Assembly: GCA_012295275.1 (NCBI GenBank)
Contig: CM022671.1
Span: 7,206,227 to 7,256,226, forward strand
DNA from: Chrysomallon squamiferum
Taxonomy: Eukaryota; Mollusca; Gastropoda; Neomphalida; Peltospiridae
Length of the DNA stretch: 50,000 nucleotides
Reading direction: 5' to 3'
In this document: positions 1 to 13,496 of the stretch, in pieces
How the letters are laid out: each line of letters starts with the position of its first letter
Numbering within the stretch: position 1 is the stretch's first letter
The notes under the pieces: generated by a model
Seen by the model: only the letters and a program-made list of their open reading frames with translations
What the model was told of the DNA's origin: nothing
Database searches by the model: none
Translations under genes and position numbers: made by a program

Positions 1-612
1 ACATCTTGTAAATTTTGCAGTTTAGGTCTACCTTTTATTGGTAGGGATTTTTATTTTTATTTTATTTTTATTTTTTTTTTTTTTTTTTTTTTTTATTGTT
101 ATCTTTTTTTATTTATCATATTTATTTATTTATTATTTTTTTTATTATTATTATTTGACTTTTTTTTTTTTTTTAAAAAAAATTTTTTTTTTTTATTATA
201 CATTTATATTTATAGAGATTTTTTAATTATTTTTATTTTTATTTTTTATTACTGTTAGTACAGAAATATATAAAACTGTAAAAAGAAGAAAACACTTTCG
301 CTTGTCAAATATTTCAAACCATCCCATTTTTCCAACTCTGATACGGGCAGACAAGCTATCTCTACGATCGGCAAACACTCAAATACATTTCCTGTGACCT
401 AATTTACTTTAGTGTAAATATATATTAAACAGTGTGGCCTTATAAAGTGTAATCTTAAGGCAATGTAGTCTTATTTAGTCTACAATTCATTAACTTATGA
501 ACACGTACGCGATCTCTTTGATTTATTAAAACAGGCTGGTACTTTGTATTCTTGCTACTGAAGCGAAATGATGGAGGGAAATCAGTGCAGTTCAGTGCCG
601 GAATCTAATAAA
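1..612. other. AT-rich intergenic stretch with poly-T runs
   Basis: The first 250 bases are T-rich low-complexity sequence, including a T run at about 71-94. From 300 to 612 the sequence is unique, but I see no exon, RNA gene or repeat family in it. A 24-codon frame starting at an ATG near 569 is short enough to be chance. Confidence 0.6.
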
Positions 613-957
613 TCAGACAAAACGAACATTTGCGAATAGGTCGACGAGCGAATGAATTTCAACAGTTTCGTTTCGGTTCAGCTGAAAGTATGCATACATA
701 AATATAATCATATTTTCAATTTCATTTTTATGTCTGTTGCTTCTGCAAAATGCCACGTGCGAATTTCGATAACGAAGATCGATAAAAAAAAAAATGTCTT
801 CCAGGTTTTGTCCAGCTGTTGTTGCTACTATTTTCTCACCACCTAGTTTACGTTTAAGCAATCGCAGTTTATTGTATGTTAATCTTTTCCAGTAGAACTG
901 GTGTACTCGCTTCTGGGTATTGTGTACGAGCCAATCTAATTTGTACGCAGACGTCAT
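613..957 (-). CDS. uncertain open frame, 114 aa
   Basis: A minus-strand frame open from the ATG at 957 to a stop at 613 encodes about 114 residues rich in Lys, Arg, Asn, Phe and Leu, with no low-complexity run. I do not recognise a family, signal peptide or motif. The surrounding 500-1300 stretch is non-repetitive, which is why I list it. There is no TATA box, clear splice site or partner exon. In such AT-rich DNA an open frame of this length can arise by chance, and an opposite-strand frame of 64 codons covers the same bases. It could be a decayed mobile-element fragment. Confidence 0.15.
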   Translation of the reverse strand: MTSAYKLDWLVHNTQKRVHQFYWKRLTYNKLRLLKRKLGGEKIVATTAGQNLEDIFFFIDLRYRNSHVAFCRSNRHKNEIENMIIFMYAYFQLNRNETVEIHSLVDLFANVRFV

Positions 958-1107
958 GATCTGAACAAGCAATTAGGTGGAGGTTTTCGTGCGAAATTCG
1001 TTATGAAAATAGTTTGACAAATTGACAGACGAGCAACATTATTATATTAATCGAGTTCGTTATAAAGGTCTGGCTTGGGTTATTGGTTAAGACGTTGATT
1101 TATTTTG

Positions 1108-1138
<31 letters not shown>

Positions 1139-1771
1139 AAATAAGGGCACACCTGCCGTTAATTTGTCACACTTGAACTTCATGGGCAGTGGAAATCGTT
1201 TAATTTTATTACGGCTATAGGAAAATAGTATTTTCAAGGTCATGGCGTTCTGCCGTTGTCGTTAACGTTGACAGACAGTTTCAGTATAAGAAAAACGTTG
1301 TGAATAACATTTAGAAAGCTTTTTATATAATAACAGGTCAAGTAGGCCTGACGTGGGCAATCTCTGATTCACCCGGAAATCAGGGTGCTATTCAAGTTTG
1401 ATGAAAAGCGTTTTTTTTTTTACAACTTGTACTGGCTACTGAAGGCACAGATTTGTCAACAGAATTATAGCTAAATAATCTAGTCTGAAGCATATGAAAT
1501 ATTGAATATCAGGTTATAGGGTCTAAACCATTTATAAAAATAAAGTTTAGAAATCAGATTTTAAACTAGAATAGAAAGGGGATGGATGAATTATCAAGAT
1601 TATGATGATGATGATATAATATTAGCAAAAACAATTATAATGTATTATTAACAATAATAATAATTTTGATACAGTAACAACATAACTAAGAGAATAATAA
1701 AGATAATAATATAATTTATTTAATTATATTTCTCTTTTATGCTGAGGTATGTTTTTAGTTATGTATTTTAT

Positions 1772-1772
<1 letters not shown>
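958..1772. other. unique AT-rich sequence, no gene seen
   Basis: It contains a poly-A run at about 1108-1136. Otherwise it is non-repetitive and no exon or RNA gene is recognisable. Confidence 0.6.

Positions 1773-1851
<79 letters not shown>
1773..1851. repeat. (TTA)n microsatellite
   Basis: About 26 uninterrupted TTA units. The overlapping poly-Leu frame is a translation of the repeat, not a gene. Confidence 0.95.
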
Positions 1852-1853
<2 letters not shown>

Positions 1854-2876
1854 TTTTTGAAAGATTATTTAAAATCAGCATTAATTCATTGTTTCTGTGT
1901 GTTTGGCTTTTGTGTTTTGTGATTCTTTCAGTGTTTTTGTCGTGTTTCTTATCTGTTGTAGTAGTCTACATTTACACCAGCACAAAGATTCACTCTTGGA
2001 GATCAATTCACGATTTCACAGCTTCGCTTTAAACACTCGTTCTTTTTTATTTCTGCTTTGTGAGGACTACATTTTTAATCGAAATTAAAAATATATAAAT
2101 TTATTTATTTATTTTTATTTTATTTATTTCATCATCTTTTCCATCACTTTCTTCTTTTTAAAAACGTTTTGAAACACACATAAAAAAAAAAAAAAAAACA
2201 ACCAACAAACAACAACATCTAGTTACAGTTTCACAAATAACGATTTTTCAGAGATAATAATATTCTTCTGACAATCTTAGGAGCTGGTCTGTTGTGGAAA
2301 GGGACTAGCATGAAGGAAGACTCACACACACACACACACACACACCAACAGACACACACACACATACACACAAACAAACAAACCTATGGTCATACACGTT
2401 CATATATAGTCTGGCGAATATGTGAAAACATATACGAAACAAAATGGTAATTTTCAGAAATGACAGGCATCACTCAAACTCTCCTTAGTCTTTATTGTTT
2501 CCACATCTCTTGGCAGTAACTGTAAAAAGAAAACGAGAAGAAAAAGATTAAAGGAAGCTGTAGTGTAACTACATTTTTATTAAGATATTACCTTTCAAAT
2601 TATAATTTTCATCTTTCATTTTCACAACAAAAAAAAAATAATGGTATTTTCAAACCTGAATACTATAATAATATTGTTCTGTCTTTTTAATTTTTTTTTT
2701 TTATATATTTTTTTTTTCAACTTGTACAAAACGAAAAGTTAAAAAAACACGCGCACCATAAAAAAATAATAATAACGTCAAATAAAAAAAACTTCTTTCG
2801 ATATCAGGCTTTGGATATAATTTTCATTACGAGTTACTTTCTCTCTTATACAATCATGTGAATAAGGAATCATAAT
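1852..2876. other. low-complexity AT-rich sequence with short (CA)n
   Basis: A CA-rich microsatellite lies at about 2323-2380 and A/T runs at about 2183-2198 and 2690-2720. No coding or RNA gene is seen. Confidence 0.6.
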
Positions 2877-2899
2877 GTGTATATGTGTGTGTGTGTATA

Positions 2900-2937
<38 letters not shown>

Positions 2938-3183
2938 CCCACATGCACATACACATACATACGACATTCACACAACCATACACAGACAACACATATTCCC
3001 ACAACACACACATACTAACATATAAACATATAGAAAACACAAACACACACACAACACAAAACATATATACAGATACGCGCGCATACACATATACATACAC
3101 GTACATATACACACATACATATATATATATACACATACGCATACACAGATAGTTCACGTACATACACACATACAAATATACAG
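2877..3183. repeat. compound (TG)n/(TA)n/(CA)n microsatellite
   Basis: TG-rich, then TA, then CA/CATA-rich tracts run for about 300 bases. The long Tyr/Val/Cys or His/Thr frames on both strands are simple-repeat translations. Confidence 0.9.
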
Positions 3184-3575
3184 ACGATTATTACATAACA
3201 GCAATATCGTCACGACGGTAGGAGACAAAACAATATCTGAAATCTCATATCCTGAATAAAATCCTTTTTACGATTTGCCCTGCAGTCAGTCGACGAATCG
3301 TTCCCACCTTTACTCGATATTTTCAAGGCAGCCGTGTATCGATTCTCTTTATTTTGATTTCCACTGTAATTACCACAGTTTGGATAGTAACAGCGGCTTC
3401 CCAGAACACAGAAACGTCGAGATGCAGCATAACGCAGAAAGCCACAGCGCCGTTGTAAATTCCCCCAATTCAAGCGAAGTCACAGTCTCTGGTTGGAAAC
3501 AGTAGTGAAGTATTCCGAAATCGTTAGGCAGTAATAATATAGAATTTTTCTGGACAGTCTTGTAGAGTTATTTTG

Positions 3576-3578
<3 letters not shown>
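3184..3578. other. non-repetitive block with ambiguous open frames on both strands
   Basis: This block has higher GC than its flanks and lacks simple repeats. It carries overlapping open frames on both strands (plus 3275-3505; minus 3210-3473). A third plus frame, read from the CAG ending near 3283, gives SVDESFPPLLDIFKAAVYR before a stop. No frame shows a known motif and no exon has convincing splice sites at both ends. It may be an exon of an unrecognised gene or a conserved non-coding element. Confidence 0.3.

Positions 3579-3650
<72 letters not shown>
3579..3650. repeat. (TG)36 microsatellite
   Basis: An uninterrupted TG dinucleotide array of 72 bases. Confidence 0.97.
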
Positions 3651-3654
<4 letters not shown>

Positions 3655-4820
3655 TTTTCAGTCTTTTGTAGTGTAATTTAGAATTTTATGTCTTATAACA
3701 TATTCTTGATTCTTGATCAGTCCTCGCTAGAAACAATTTCCATTAACATTTAATTTTCTGATGCAGACTTCTGATAATTACTTCGTACGATTTGAAGTTC
3801 ATCGTAAATTGTGCTATATATTCCTTTAATATGAAGTCGATTATAAACGTCAAATTTCACGTTTTATATTTACTCTGTATAGTTTAGTCTTCTTGCTGTA
3901 CTGAACGTTTATCCATATCAACAAGTTAGAGTCTATTAAAATTTGAATTCTGTGTTCTTTTTCCACATATATTTATTATATACAGATTTCAGTCAGTTTT
4001 AAAGTCCATACTGTACCTTGCTATATAGACTATTACCAAAATCACTTTGCATCTGTTCTGTACCGTATTTATTATATGTTTTATCATACGATTTTACGTG
4101 TACAGTTCTGTCTTTTCCAAACAGACATTGTCCAAGTATACAGTGTTCAGCCTATTGCCAATTATACACTACGTATTCCTCAATTATATTATATATACAA
4201 TATTCACGACATTCATAAGTAATTACATGCACAATTTTCAGCCTATTGCGAATTACGTATTCCTCAAATGTATTTACCATGTTCAGCTGGATCTGTTTCA
4301 AACTGTATTTTCTGAACATTCTTCCTATATGACTGCAACGTGCAATTTGAAATCATATTCCCTCTGTACCATAATTCTTTAGCCAGTTACGGTATGCAGT
4401 GTAAATCAACTGCTGGCTGAATATACTATGAGTTCTATTCAGATAAAGTCATCTCGGGTTGCTACTGTTTGCTGAATGTCTAACTTAAGTCATTGTCATA
4501 TAAATACAGAGTTTAGTTTGGAATATAATGGTTACTATACCCATCGTTCTTTTAACATAGGCAACTTCAGTGTGCGTTTTGTATTTTTTTACAAGTGACA
4601 TACTAAACATCCTGATAGGTAATTATTATAGTTTACAGTTTACTATAAATCGCAGGAATTATCAATTCTTCATAAAATTCGTACAAATTTGAATGATCAG
4701 TTCTTCATTAAAATTAACGAGTAAAAATCATCAGAAAGTGTAAAAATGTTATTCTGTTGTGAAAACAAAAACCCTTAATAGTATACAGTTTACATGTAAC
4801 AAAATTTATTTCAATTTTAT
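3651..4820. other. unique AT-rich sequence, no gene seen
   Basis: It is non-repetitive. Open frames at 4018-4382 are hydrophobic and Tyr/Ile-rich, as expected of AT-rich DNA. I see no motif or splice pattern. Confidence 0.55.
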
Positions 4821-4990
4821 GTATGTGTGTTAATAATTATTTATTTATTTATTTATTTGTTATTACCACTAATACTATATGCTATTATTATTACTGCCAC
4901 TACTACAGCTACTACTACTGCTACTACTACTATTATTATTATTATTATTATTACTATTACTATAATTATTATTGTTATTATTATTATTAT

Positions 4991-5022
<32 letters not shown>

Positions 5023-5056
5023 GTATTATTATTACTAGTATTAGTAGTAGTAGTAG
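4821..5056. repeat. (TTTA)n then degenerate trinucleotide array
   Basis: TTTA units at about 4841-4858 are followed by ACT, ATT and GTT triplets to about 5056. The three overlapping Ile/Thr/Tyr-rich frames are products of the repeat. Confidence 0.9.
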
Positions 5057-6773
<1,717 letters not shown>

Positions 6774-6865
6774 GTCCTTCAGTGGTAGAAACACTCCTGA
6801 AAGAGCTGGAACAGAGGGTGGACATACTGGAGAAGAAATACAAAGAGAAACTGCAGAGTAGAGGG
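6774..6865 (+). CDS. universal stress protein, internal exon (penultimate)
   Basis: This 92-bp exon lies between an acceptor (TTACAG) and a donor (GTGAGT at 6866). It opens with two bases of a split codon and then reads 30 codons beginning PSVVETLLKELEQ and ending YKEKLQSRG, finishing on a codon boundary. That frame continues exactly into the exon at 10544. In animal universal stress proteins (UspA superfamily, Rossmann-like alpha/beta fold) this charged helix precedes a strand and the nucleotide-binding loop, and the residues here fit. The family are small cytosolic, often ATP-binding, proteins linked to stress responses; the exact role in invertebrates is poorly defined. The 5' exon(s), about 60-70 residues including the first strand, are missing: a plus-strand search of 1-6773 by eye found none. 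Confidence 0.85.
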
Positions 6866-8387
6866 GTGAGTCAGTCGTTTGTTGAGATAAATCAGATTTC
6901 GTTGTATTGTACAGACGACAGAGAAAATTAAATGTATTATTCGTGTCACGGTTTTGTTTTAATCCAAGTCGGGCAACATAAGAAAGATTCAAATGGTATA
7001 AGATTCATTTATATAGTATGAAACATAGTCGTATTATATGAACTAGATTCATGCAATATGAAAGAAATGTATACCTTTTAAAACTGATTCCTACAAAGTT
7101 ATGAAACATATTCATACTGATGTATACGTTATGAAATAAATTCGTACAGTTTGGAACTATTTATACATTATGAAATAGTGTTTATCTGCATAAAAAAATT
7201 CATGGTGTATAAAATATATTACGACAAAGATCCATATAGTATGAAACATATTCATATATATATATAAAAATTAATATAATATATCTTATAAATATATCAT
7301 ACTGTACACACTAGACAGAACGAAACATTTTCGCAAATCTAGCACTGAATTAGAGAATCCATCATCTACTGAAACAAATATCCTTTACGCTTGTTTTATG
7401 GTTTTCTTGCGGGAGATATACAGAGACACTGTCACATAAACTGACCAACATGAACTTACAAACACACGTACACTGACAGACACCTGATCAATAACTTTCA
7501 AATGAAAACCGCGTGTTTGCCGTTGTCCTCCGAGTCTTTCACGCAAAACGGCTGAACGACAAATGAAAACACGTCTTCAGGTTCACCTAAATCACTCGCC
7601 TCGTTTTTGTCTTCAGTTGAGAGGAAAACATCACAACACCGAAGAGACAATCTCTAAGACAATGTTTACTCGGGGAAAATCGAATTAAATCTTCTGCCCC
7701 CTTTTTTTTTGGATCTAAACTCTGAACCATGTGAAAAGAATTGGATTTCTTCCTTACACGGTTTCTTCTGTGTTCTTCTTTCTTCAGTTCAGATGGGAAA
7801 ACAGACGCAGATGGTTCATTAGTTTTACGATTCCGTTATCGTGATTTCAGTGTCAGTCGTTACAGCGCGTTTGTCATTGAAGGTCATCTGGATTACATGA
7901 AACATCTTTAAAATAAAAAGTTCTACCACATGCTAGCATATATATTTTTATTATTAGCTTTCTTTAAAATTATTAAATGATAAGTTTTATTATACGTGTA
8001 TAACAAATGTTTTTCATAATGCAGATATCGTTAATTTGTTTATCGTCATCAGTATTAATTTCTGTTAGATTTTACACTTGATTTAACAAACGTTTCGGGT
8101 AATGTAAGTGTCAGTGATCTGTATACGTTTTTTAAATAGTTGACTTTATTTTATTTGTGTCTTCACTTAATATCACCTTTCTTGATTTTGTCTTTACAAT
8201 TTTTTAAATATAAAGTTTTATTACGTATATCTTTTTGATTTATATAGTTTTCTGTTCACGGATTTGTGAATCATTATTTTATTATCGTTCTGTGGTAATT
8301 TTATCGATATAAAAATAAGCTGTCCAGATAACCAGTGTTTTCATTTACACAATTTGACAGTTAGACGGATGCTCTGGAGAAACTGTA

Positions 8388-8478
8388 CACATCAATAATC
8401 TTATTGTAAATATGTAATAGCTACATTTGTATTAAGAAAACATTTACCTTAGTTTTTAATATTGAGATTATTGATGTG
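8388..8478. repeat. 14-bp perfect inverted repeat with 63-nt spacer
   Basis: CACATCAATAATCT at 8388-8401 is matched by its exact reverse complement at 8465-8478, with weaker pairing continuing inward. It could be the termini of a very small foldback/MITE element or a stem-loop in the intron. Confidence 0.7.
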
Positions 8479-9203
8479 CTTTCATATCGTCATAATAATT
8501 ATTATTTAAAAAAAAAAAAAATTATTAACCATTAATATAAAAATGTAATGATGTCTTTAAACAGTTCATTCATTCATTCACATTCTTAACGAACTAAATG
8601 GTGTTTCGATAAAAATATTTATAAACTGTATGAAGACAGAACTAAAACGTCATACAATTCATTGAAAAATCTTTTTCCACTTTCATCTGACCAATTTCAT
8701 CTGACCACTGAGTGGACACAACTCACCAAATATTTATGTAAACTGTTTTCACAAGACTCAAAGATAATATAATTTTACTGGACAGGACCATTTTTTCTTG
8801 AAATCACTGAGTTGTATGCAACAATGAAATTCGTAATTAAAGTCAACAAATCTTAACAAAGACACGGAAAGTTAGTAATATTCTCATTTGACTCTTTCTT
8901 AGTGCCGTTGGAAATAGTTTGGCAATAATGAATTACTTTTTTTATTCAAGCCAGAATCAAATTATCGATAGCGTGAAAGACTTTCTACGTCCAGTTTCTA
9001 TCAAAACATTCTTTGTTACAGCAGTAATAGTCAAACACGAGAAGAAGTTTAGAGAGAAAGAATAAGAACTCGCAATTAACAGATTAATATAATATAAACC
9101 AAATTCTTAAATACATTTTTTTTTAAAATAGGAGAATAATAAAAAATGAAAGATGTCCTATAAAATAAAGTTGATTCATACAAGATATACAATTAAAATA
9201 AAA

Positions 9204-9265
<62 letters not shown>
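9204..9265. repeat. (TAA)n microsatellite
   Basis: About 20 TAA units inside the stress-protein intron. Confidence 0.95.
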
Positions 9266-9267
<2 letters not shown>

Positions 9268-10416
9268 GTATACAGATCCAGATAAATCGAAAATAATTTT
9301 GTTAATAAAATATTAATAAAATTTAACAAAAACAAAAAAATCAGATTCCAGAACAGAATACTGAAGTAAAATAATCCATCAATATAAAACAGACTGTATA
9401 ATAAAAAATATTAATACAATATTAAATATACCCATACTGTATGAAACAGATTAATAAAATATTAGACAAAACCAGATATTAATACATATCTTTGTGTCTT
9501 CGTGTTAAAAAATAAAATACTTCTTACCAGATCTAATACAAATGCATGTGATACATCAAAGTATCTTGTATCTTACGCTTGTTGTCATCTTCGTAAAGGT
9601 CAAAAATCAGTGGAAATGTTTTCATTTCATTATTTATGTATGACAGCATCAGCTAAGTCTTATAGAGCCTTTAATAAAACATTACTCGTATGACACATAA
9701 CGTCATGGCATTAGATATCAGAACTTTAATTATAAAAGTATTTATAAAGTTATTTTCCATACGGAGTTATTTATCCTTTTGTCTGACTTTTGGGAGTGAT
9801 TGTAAACATTACATTTACATAAACGTATCGAAAAAAAATAAAAAAATAAAATAAAAGGAAAAAAATAATAAAAAATAATGTCGATATTTGCTCTTTTTTT
9901 TATTTATTTATTTATTTGATTTATTTTTTTTTTTTTTTTTTTTTTTTTTTTGAAATTAGATTGGAAAAATAATGCATGTTTCGTGTTTGTTATCTTTCGC
10001 TGTAATTTATTGAGTCGTTTTGGTTGAGTATCATTCATTTTTTTACGTTTTATTCAGTCCATTTATATCAGTGAATATGTATCTTAATAAAATATTGTAG
10101 TTTCGAAATCAGTTTTTTGCTTTGGTCAACCGATTCTATCGATATCGTTCCACTTGTTCGGAATGATTTAATGCGGAGTAACGTGAATATATTCCCAATT
10201 CATTTTGTCGCTTTGCAACTGTCGTTTACAGACTGAGCCAAGGGCAGTATACTCTGTTGGGTTAAATGACAAATGATAGTTATTTCCGTTGATCATTTTT
10301 CTTTTTCTTTTTTATTTTCAACATTAATTTTGCACAGAAATGATGTGCAGTTATTATAATTATTTATTCAAATATAACTGATTCATTTTATCATATGATT
10401 TTTATTTATTTATTTG

Positions 10417-10418
<2 letters not shown>

Positions 10419-10466
<48 letters not shown>

Positions 10467-10476
10467 CATTATTATT
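10419..10476. repeat. (TTA)n microsatellite
   Basis: About 16 TTA units with one interruption, ending about 65 bases before the splice acceptor. It is too far away to be the polypyrimidine tract itself. Confidence 0.93.
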
Positions 10477-10543
10477 TTTTTTTTATTAAATATTTATTTA
10501 TATATTTTTCTTTCCTTTACTTTACCTCAATATTTTTTTTCAG

Positions 10544-10750
10544 ATCAGCGGAAAATTCCGAACTGGTTCGGGTAAACCCGGAGAGGTTATCGTCGGTATC
10601 GCCAAAGAAGAAAATTCGTCACTGATAATCACGGGAACGCGAGGCCTCGGCAAGTTCCGTCGAACCATTCTCGGCAGCGTCAGCGACTACATTGTTCACC
10701 ATTCCAACGTGCCTGTCCTTGTGTGTCGAATGAAAACTCAAAACAGCTAG
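10544..10750 (+). CDS. universal stress protein, terminal exon with nucleotide-binding motif
   Basis: The exon follows a T8CAG acceptor, starts on a codon boundary and encodes 68 residues plus TAG. After GSGKPGEVIVGIAKEE and SSLIITGT comes GTRGLGKFRRTILGSVSDY, the UspA-family G-2x-G-9x-G-S signature that contacts the ATP phosphates and ribose. VPVLVCRMKTQNS then ends the last beta strand with a short tail. All glycines and the serine of the signature are present, so this looks like an ATP-binding rather than a UspA-like non-binding member. GC and codon use are clearly higher than in the flanking AT-rich DNA. Together with the 6774-6865 exon it gives the C-terminal 99 residues of a protein that is normally about 150-170 long. 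Confidence 0.95.
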   Translation: MSGKFRTGSGKPGEVIVGIAKEENSSLIITGTRGLGKFRRTILGSVSDYIVHHSNVPVLVCRMKTQNS

Positions 10751-11132
10751 ATATTCGCGTCTGATGACGTAATTACACCCGATATTTCACCTTTGTGATG
10801 TCATATCGTGGACATTTAACATTGCCTTGTTTTTCAAGTGCACGTCGCCTCAAATTCATTATGACGTCATAAATACCAATTGTTTTATTTTTTTTGTTAA
10901 TTTTTATTATTTATTTATTTATTTATTTTATTTATTTGTTTATTTATTATTATTTGTTTGTCTGTTTGTTTGTTTGTTGAGAGGTGTACGTGTTTTCTTG
11001 TGTGACCCTTTTTTCAAATTTTTATTCGATTTGTTTTTCTAACGAGTCTTGTGTTGAATTAAATTATTTTGTAGATACGTTAATCTGAGTGCGTCTGTCA
11101 AAATAGTTTTTTTCTTTCTTTTCTTGTAATGG

Positions 11133-11138
<6 letters not shown>

Positions 11139-11222
<84 letters not shown>
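11139..11222. repeat. (CT)n microsatellite, 84 bp
   Basis: An uninterrupted CT array, in the probable 3' UTR of the stress-protein gene. Confidence 0.97.
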
Positions 11223-11224
<2 letters not shown>

Positions 11225-11605
11225 ATGTAATTGATTGTTTTTCTTTCTGTTCTGTTTGAAAATGTTAATGTTATTATTATTTGTAAATTACCTGTGGTAA
11301 GCAGTTATGTTCGTTAAATATTGTTTATAATACTGTGTAGAAATAGAAAAGGTTTGTGTACCAACTGATAGTGAATTGGGGGACCAAACCTTACATAATT
11401 ATACTTAAATATGGAAAATATTATTCCTGGACAACAATAACAAGAAGAAGAAAAAAGAATATATAAAGTTTTCAAAAAATATAAGAAAGAACAAAAACAG
11501 CATTATAATCAATACTGTTAATCAAATGTTAGATTTAATATTTAAAAATTATTTTGTAGTAATTTCACTAAAATTTGGGTAGATCACTATGCATGGAAGA
11601 AATAT

Positions 11606-11606
<1 letters not shown>

Positions 11607-11655
<49 letters not shown>
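11607..11655. repeat. (TTA)n microsatellite
   Basis: About 16 TTA units. Confidence 0.95.
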
Positions 11656-11657
<2 letters not shown>

Positions 11658-11730
11658 AATCACTTGAAATTAATTGTCCCGGCCGAGGGTTTATTTATAC
11701 CAGAGGTACGTTTGAGTAATGGAATTATAA

Positions 11731-11766
11731 GCACGTGACGTTAAAAAAAATGACACTATGACGTCA
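11731..11766. promoter_or_regulatory. E-box and palindromic CRE
   Basis: A CACGTG E-box at about 11732 and a full TGACGTCA CRE palindrome at 11759-11766 sit 30 bp apart in otherwise AT-rich DNA. They could serve a downstream promoter or an enhancer. Their occurrence by chance cannot be excluded. Confidence 0.3.
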
Positions 11767-11868
11767 CGCGATCTCTACTGTAGAGGTAGTAATTTATTTT
11801 ATACTTGTAATGTTAGCTATTAACTACTCAAGTGTTGTATTTAGAGATGAAACTTTAAATAATATGAC

Positions 11869-11874
11869 AATAAA
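11869..11874 (+). terminator. candidate polyadenylation signal for the stress-protein gene
   Basis: AATAAA followed within 25 bases by T-rich sequence. A second AATAAA lies at about 12029. Confidence 0.35.
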
Positions 11875-11890
11875 TTAGATTTAAACTAGT

Positions 11891-12765
11891 TTTTGTTTTC
11901 TATTGATATTGCTGTCTTCTCTCCTGAGACGTGATTGGTTTCTGGATCAATCCTCCGTTGAGTGACTGTTGAACTATTTCCCGTTACAAACCAGGGCTCT
12001 GTGGTATTTATTGGGCATTTTGGTATGGCTAATAAATTTTGAACATGTCCCCCTTCTCTATCCAAAAATATTTATTACGTATCCTCCTAAGTCTGAAATT
12101 ATGTCAAAAATACGAAATGTTTTACCTTCAATAAGTGCTGATGATAATGACGTGAATAGTGGAACGAAAGCTTTAATAGGAATTCGGTTTGACAGGACTG
12201 CAAAAGTTATTCCCCTTTGATGTGTAGAAGACCAAAACCATCGATGCTGTACAGTCATTTATGATATACATTATATTCTGATGTTTATTTTATTTTATTT
12301 TATTCTTGTTGTTATTTAAATTTAACGCTTACAATGATGACGACACCATTCAAGACAACATCAACAACAACATAAAAAATGCAGTAAAATAATATTATTT
12401 ATCAATAATTTATACAAGATAAAAGGAACAGTCTAAATTAAAATATACAGTACAACTAATTACAAATCATGAACACACGCGTTTATATGTGACTAAAGGC
12501 GCTAACTCACGGCTTAATTTATGTTAATTATATTTCACCTAATATTACGTATTATGACAAAAGTGCTAGGGATGCACCATTCAAAGTATAAACTGTTGAA
12601 TTAATGGAAAGTAGTAAGCTTTGAACCTTTAAGCATATAGTTGATTAACAGAAAATTAATTTTTTGAATAACAAAATCTTAAAATATTTGTTACATTTTT
12701 CTTTTGGTCTAATGTTTTTTTTTCTTTTTTTTTATTATTATTATTATTTTGTTTTAATTTGTTTT

Positions 12766-12767
<2 letters not shown>
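11891..12767. other. intergenic sequence with unsupported open frames
   Basis: An 83-codon plus frame (11969-12220, ATG start, first half hydrophobic) and a 66-codon minus frame (12058-12258) overlap and neither shows a motif. The plus frame's tail covers AGTTATTCCCCTT (12205-12217), a string also present at 32670 and typical of molluscan dispersed repeats. The region may therefore be an old mobile element rather than a gene. Confidence 0.35.

Positions 12768-12843
<76 letters not shown>
12768..12843. repeat. (TTTA)n microsatellite
   Basis: About 19 tetranucleotide units. Confidence 0.95.
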
Positions 12844-12974
12844 TTTTTATTTTTTAAATTAAATATTTCTTTGTATTTATTTATTTATTATTATTTCATA
12901 AACATAAAAAGTGCCTCTGTAATGTATAATTATTATTGTTTAAAAAATTAAAGTTATCATGAATTGTACAAAAA

Positions 12975-13115
12975 ATGTAACACAGCAAACTGAAATAGTT
13001 TCTATAACAAATAAGTAACCACTACTATTATTATTACATGTATAAAACAATGAACACTTTCATGTATTTAATATATGTAACACAACAAACTGAAATAGTT
13101 TCTATAACAAATAAG
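12975..13115. repeat. 41-bp direct repeat pair
   Basis: The segments 12975-13015 and 13075-13115, both beginning ATGTAACACA and ending ACAAATAAG, are identical except for one base (G/A). Their starts are 100 bp apart, which suggests a local tandem duplication of a 100-bp unit whose remainder has diverged. Confidence 0.85.
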
Positions 13116-13139
13116 AACAAATACAACACTATGCTAATA

Positions 13140-13143
<4 letters not shown>

Positions 13144-13170
<27 letters not shown>

Positions 13171-13463
13171 TCAAAACAACATCACAACTGCGGCTGTAGC
13201 AATAGTAGTTGTTGTTGATTTTGTTGCAGTAATAAAAATAATAATCATTATTATAACAATAAAAAAAAAAAAAAATAACAGTTATAATTATAATACAACT
13301 GTACTGCGAGATTATATTCTGCCATAAAATATATATAATTAATCAAATAAGCAGCACTTCATATAAAAATAATCCATATCTAACTATTATATACAAATTA
13401 TAATAATAATATTCACAAAAGAATATAGATACATTATTCTCAATGTCAAATCACATGTACATT

Positions 13464-13494
<31 letters not shown>
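13144..13494. other. AT-rich spacer with (TAA)n and (TG)n
   Basis: TAA units at 13144-13171, an A run near 13260-13275, and (GT)14 at 13466-13494 immediately before the minisatellite. No gene is seen. Confidence 0.7.

Positions 13495-13495
<1 letters not shown>

Positions 13496-13496
<1 letters not shown>

Larger units (their letters stand above)
6866..10543 (+). other. universal stress protein intron, 3.7 kb
   Basis: Donor GTGAGT at 6866 and acceptor TTTTTTTTCAG ending at 10543; phase 0. The intron holds unique AT-rich sequence, an inverted repeat at 8388-8478, an A run near 8507, (TAA)n at 9204-9265, a T run at 9925-9951 and (TTA)n at 10419-10476. No additional exon is evident. A 63-codon frame at 9502-9693 has no support. 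Confidence 0.8.
10751..11890 (+). other. probable 3' UTR and flank of the universal stress protein gene
   Basis: No AATAAA occurs just after the stop. The first clear one on the plus strand is at 11869-11874, so the UTR may be about 1.1 kb. It would contain TTTA/TTTG repeats (about 10906-10977), a CT array (11139-11222) and a TTA array (11607-11655). An earlier variant signal is possible. The 71-codon frame at 10827 is repeat-derived. Confidence 0.45.

Noticed and set aside
569-640. 24-codon plus frame starting ATGATGGAGGG, considered as the missing 5' exon of the stress-protein gene.
   Set aside because: It lacks the first beta strand and conserved Asp/Gly region of the family and ends in a stop rather than a donor.
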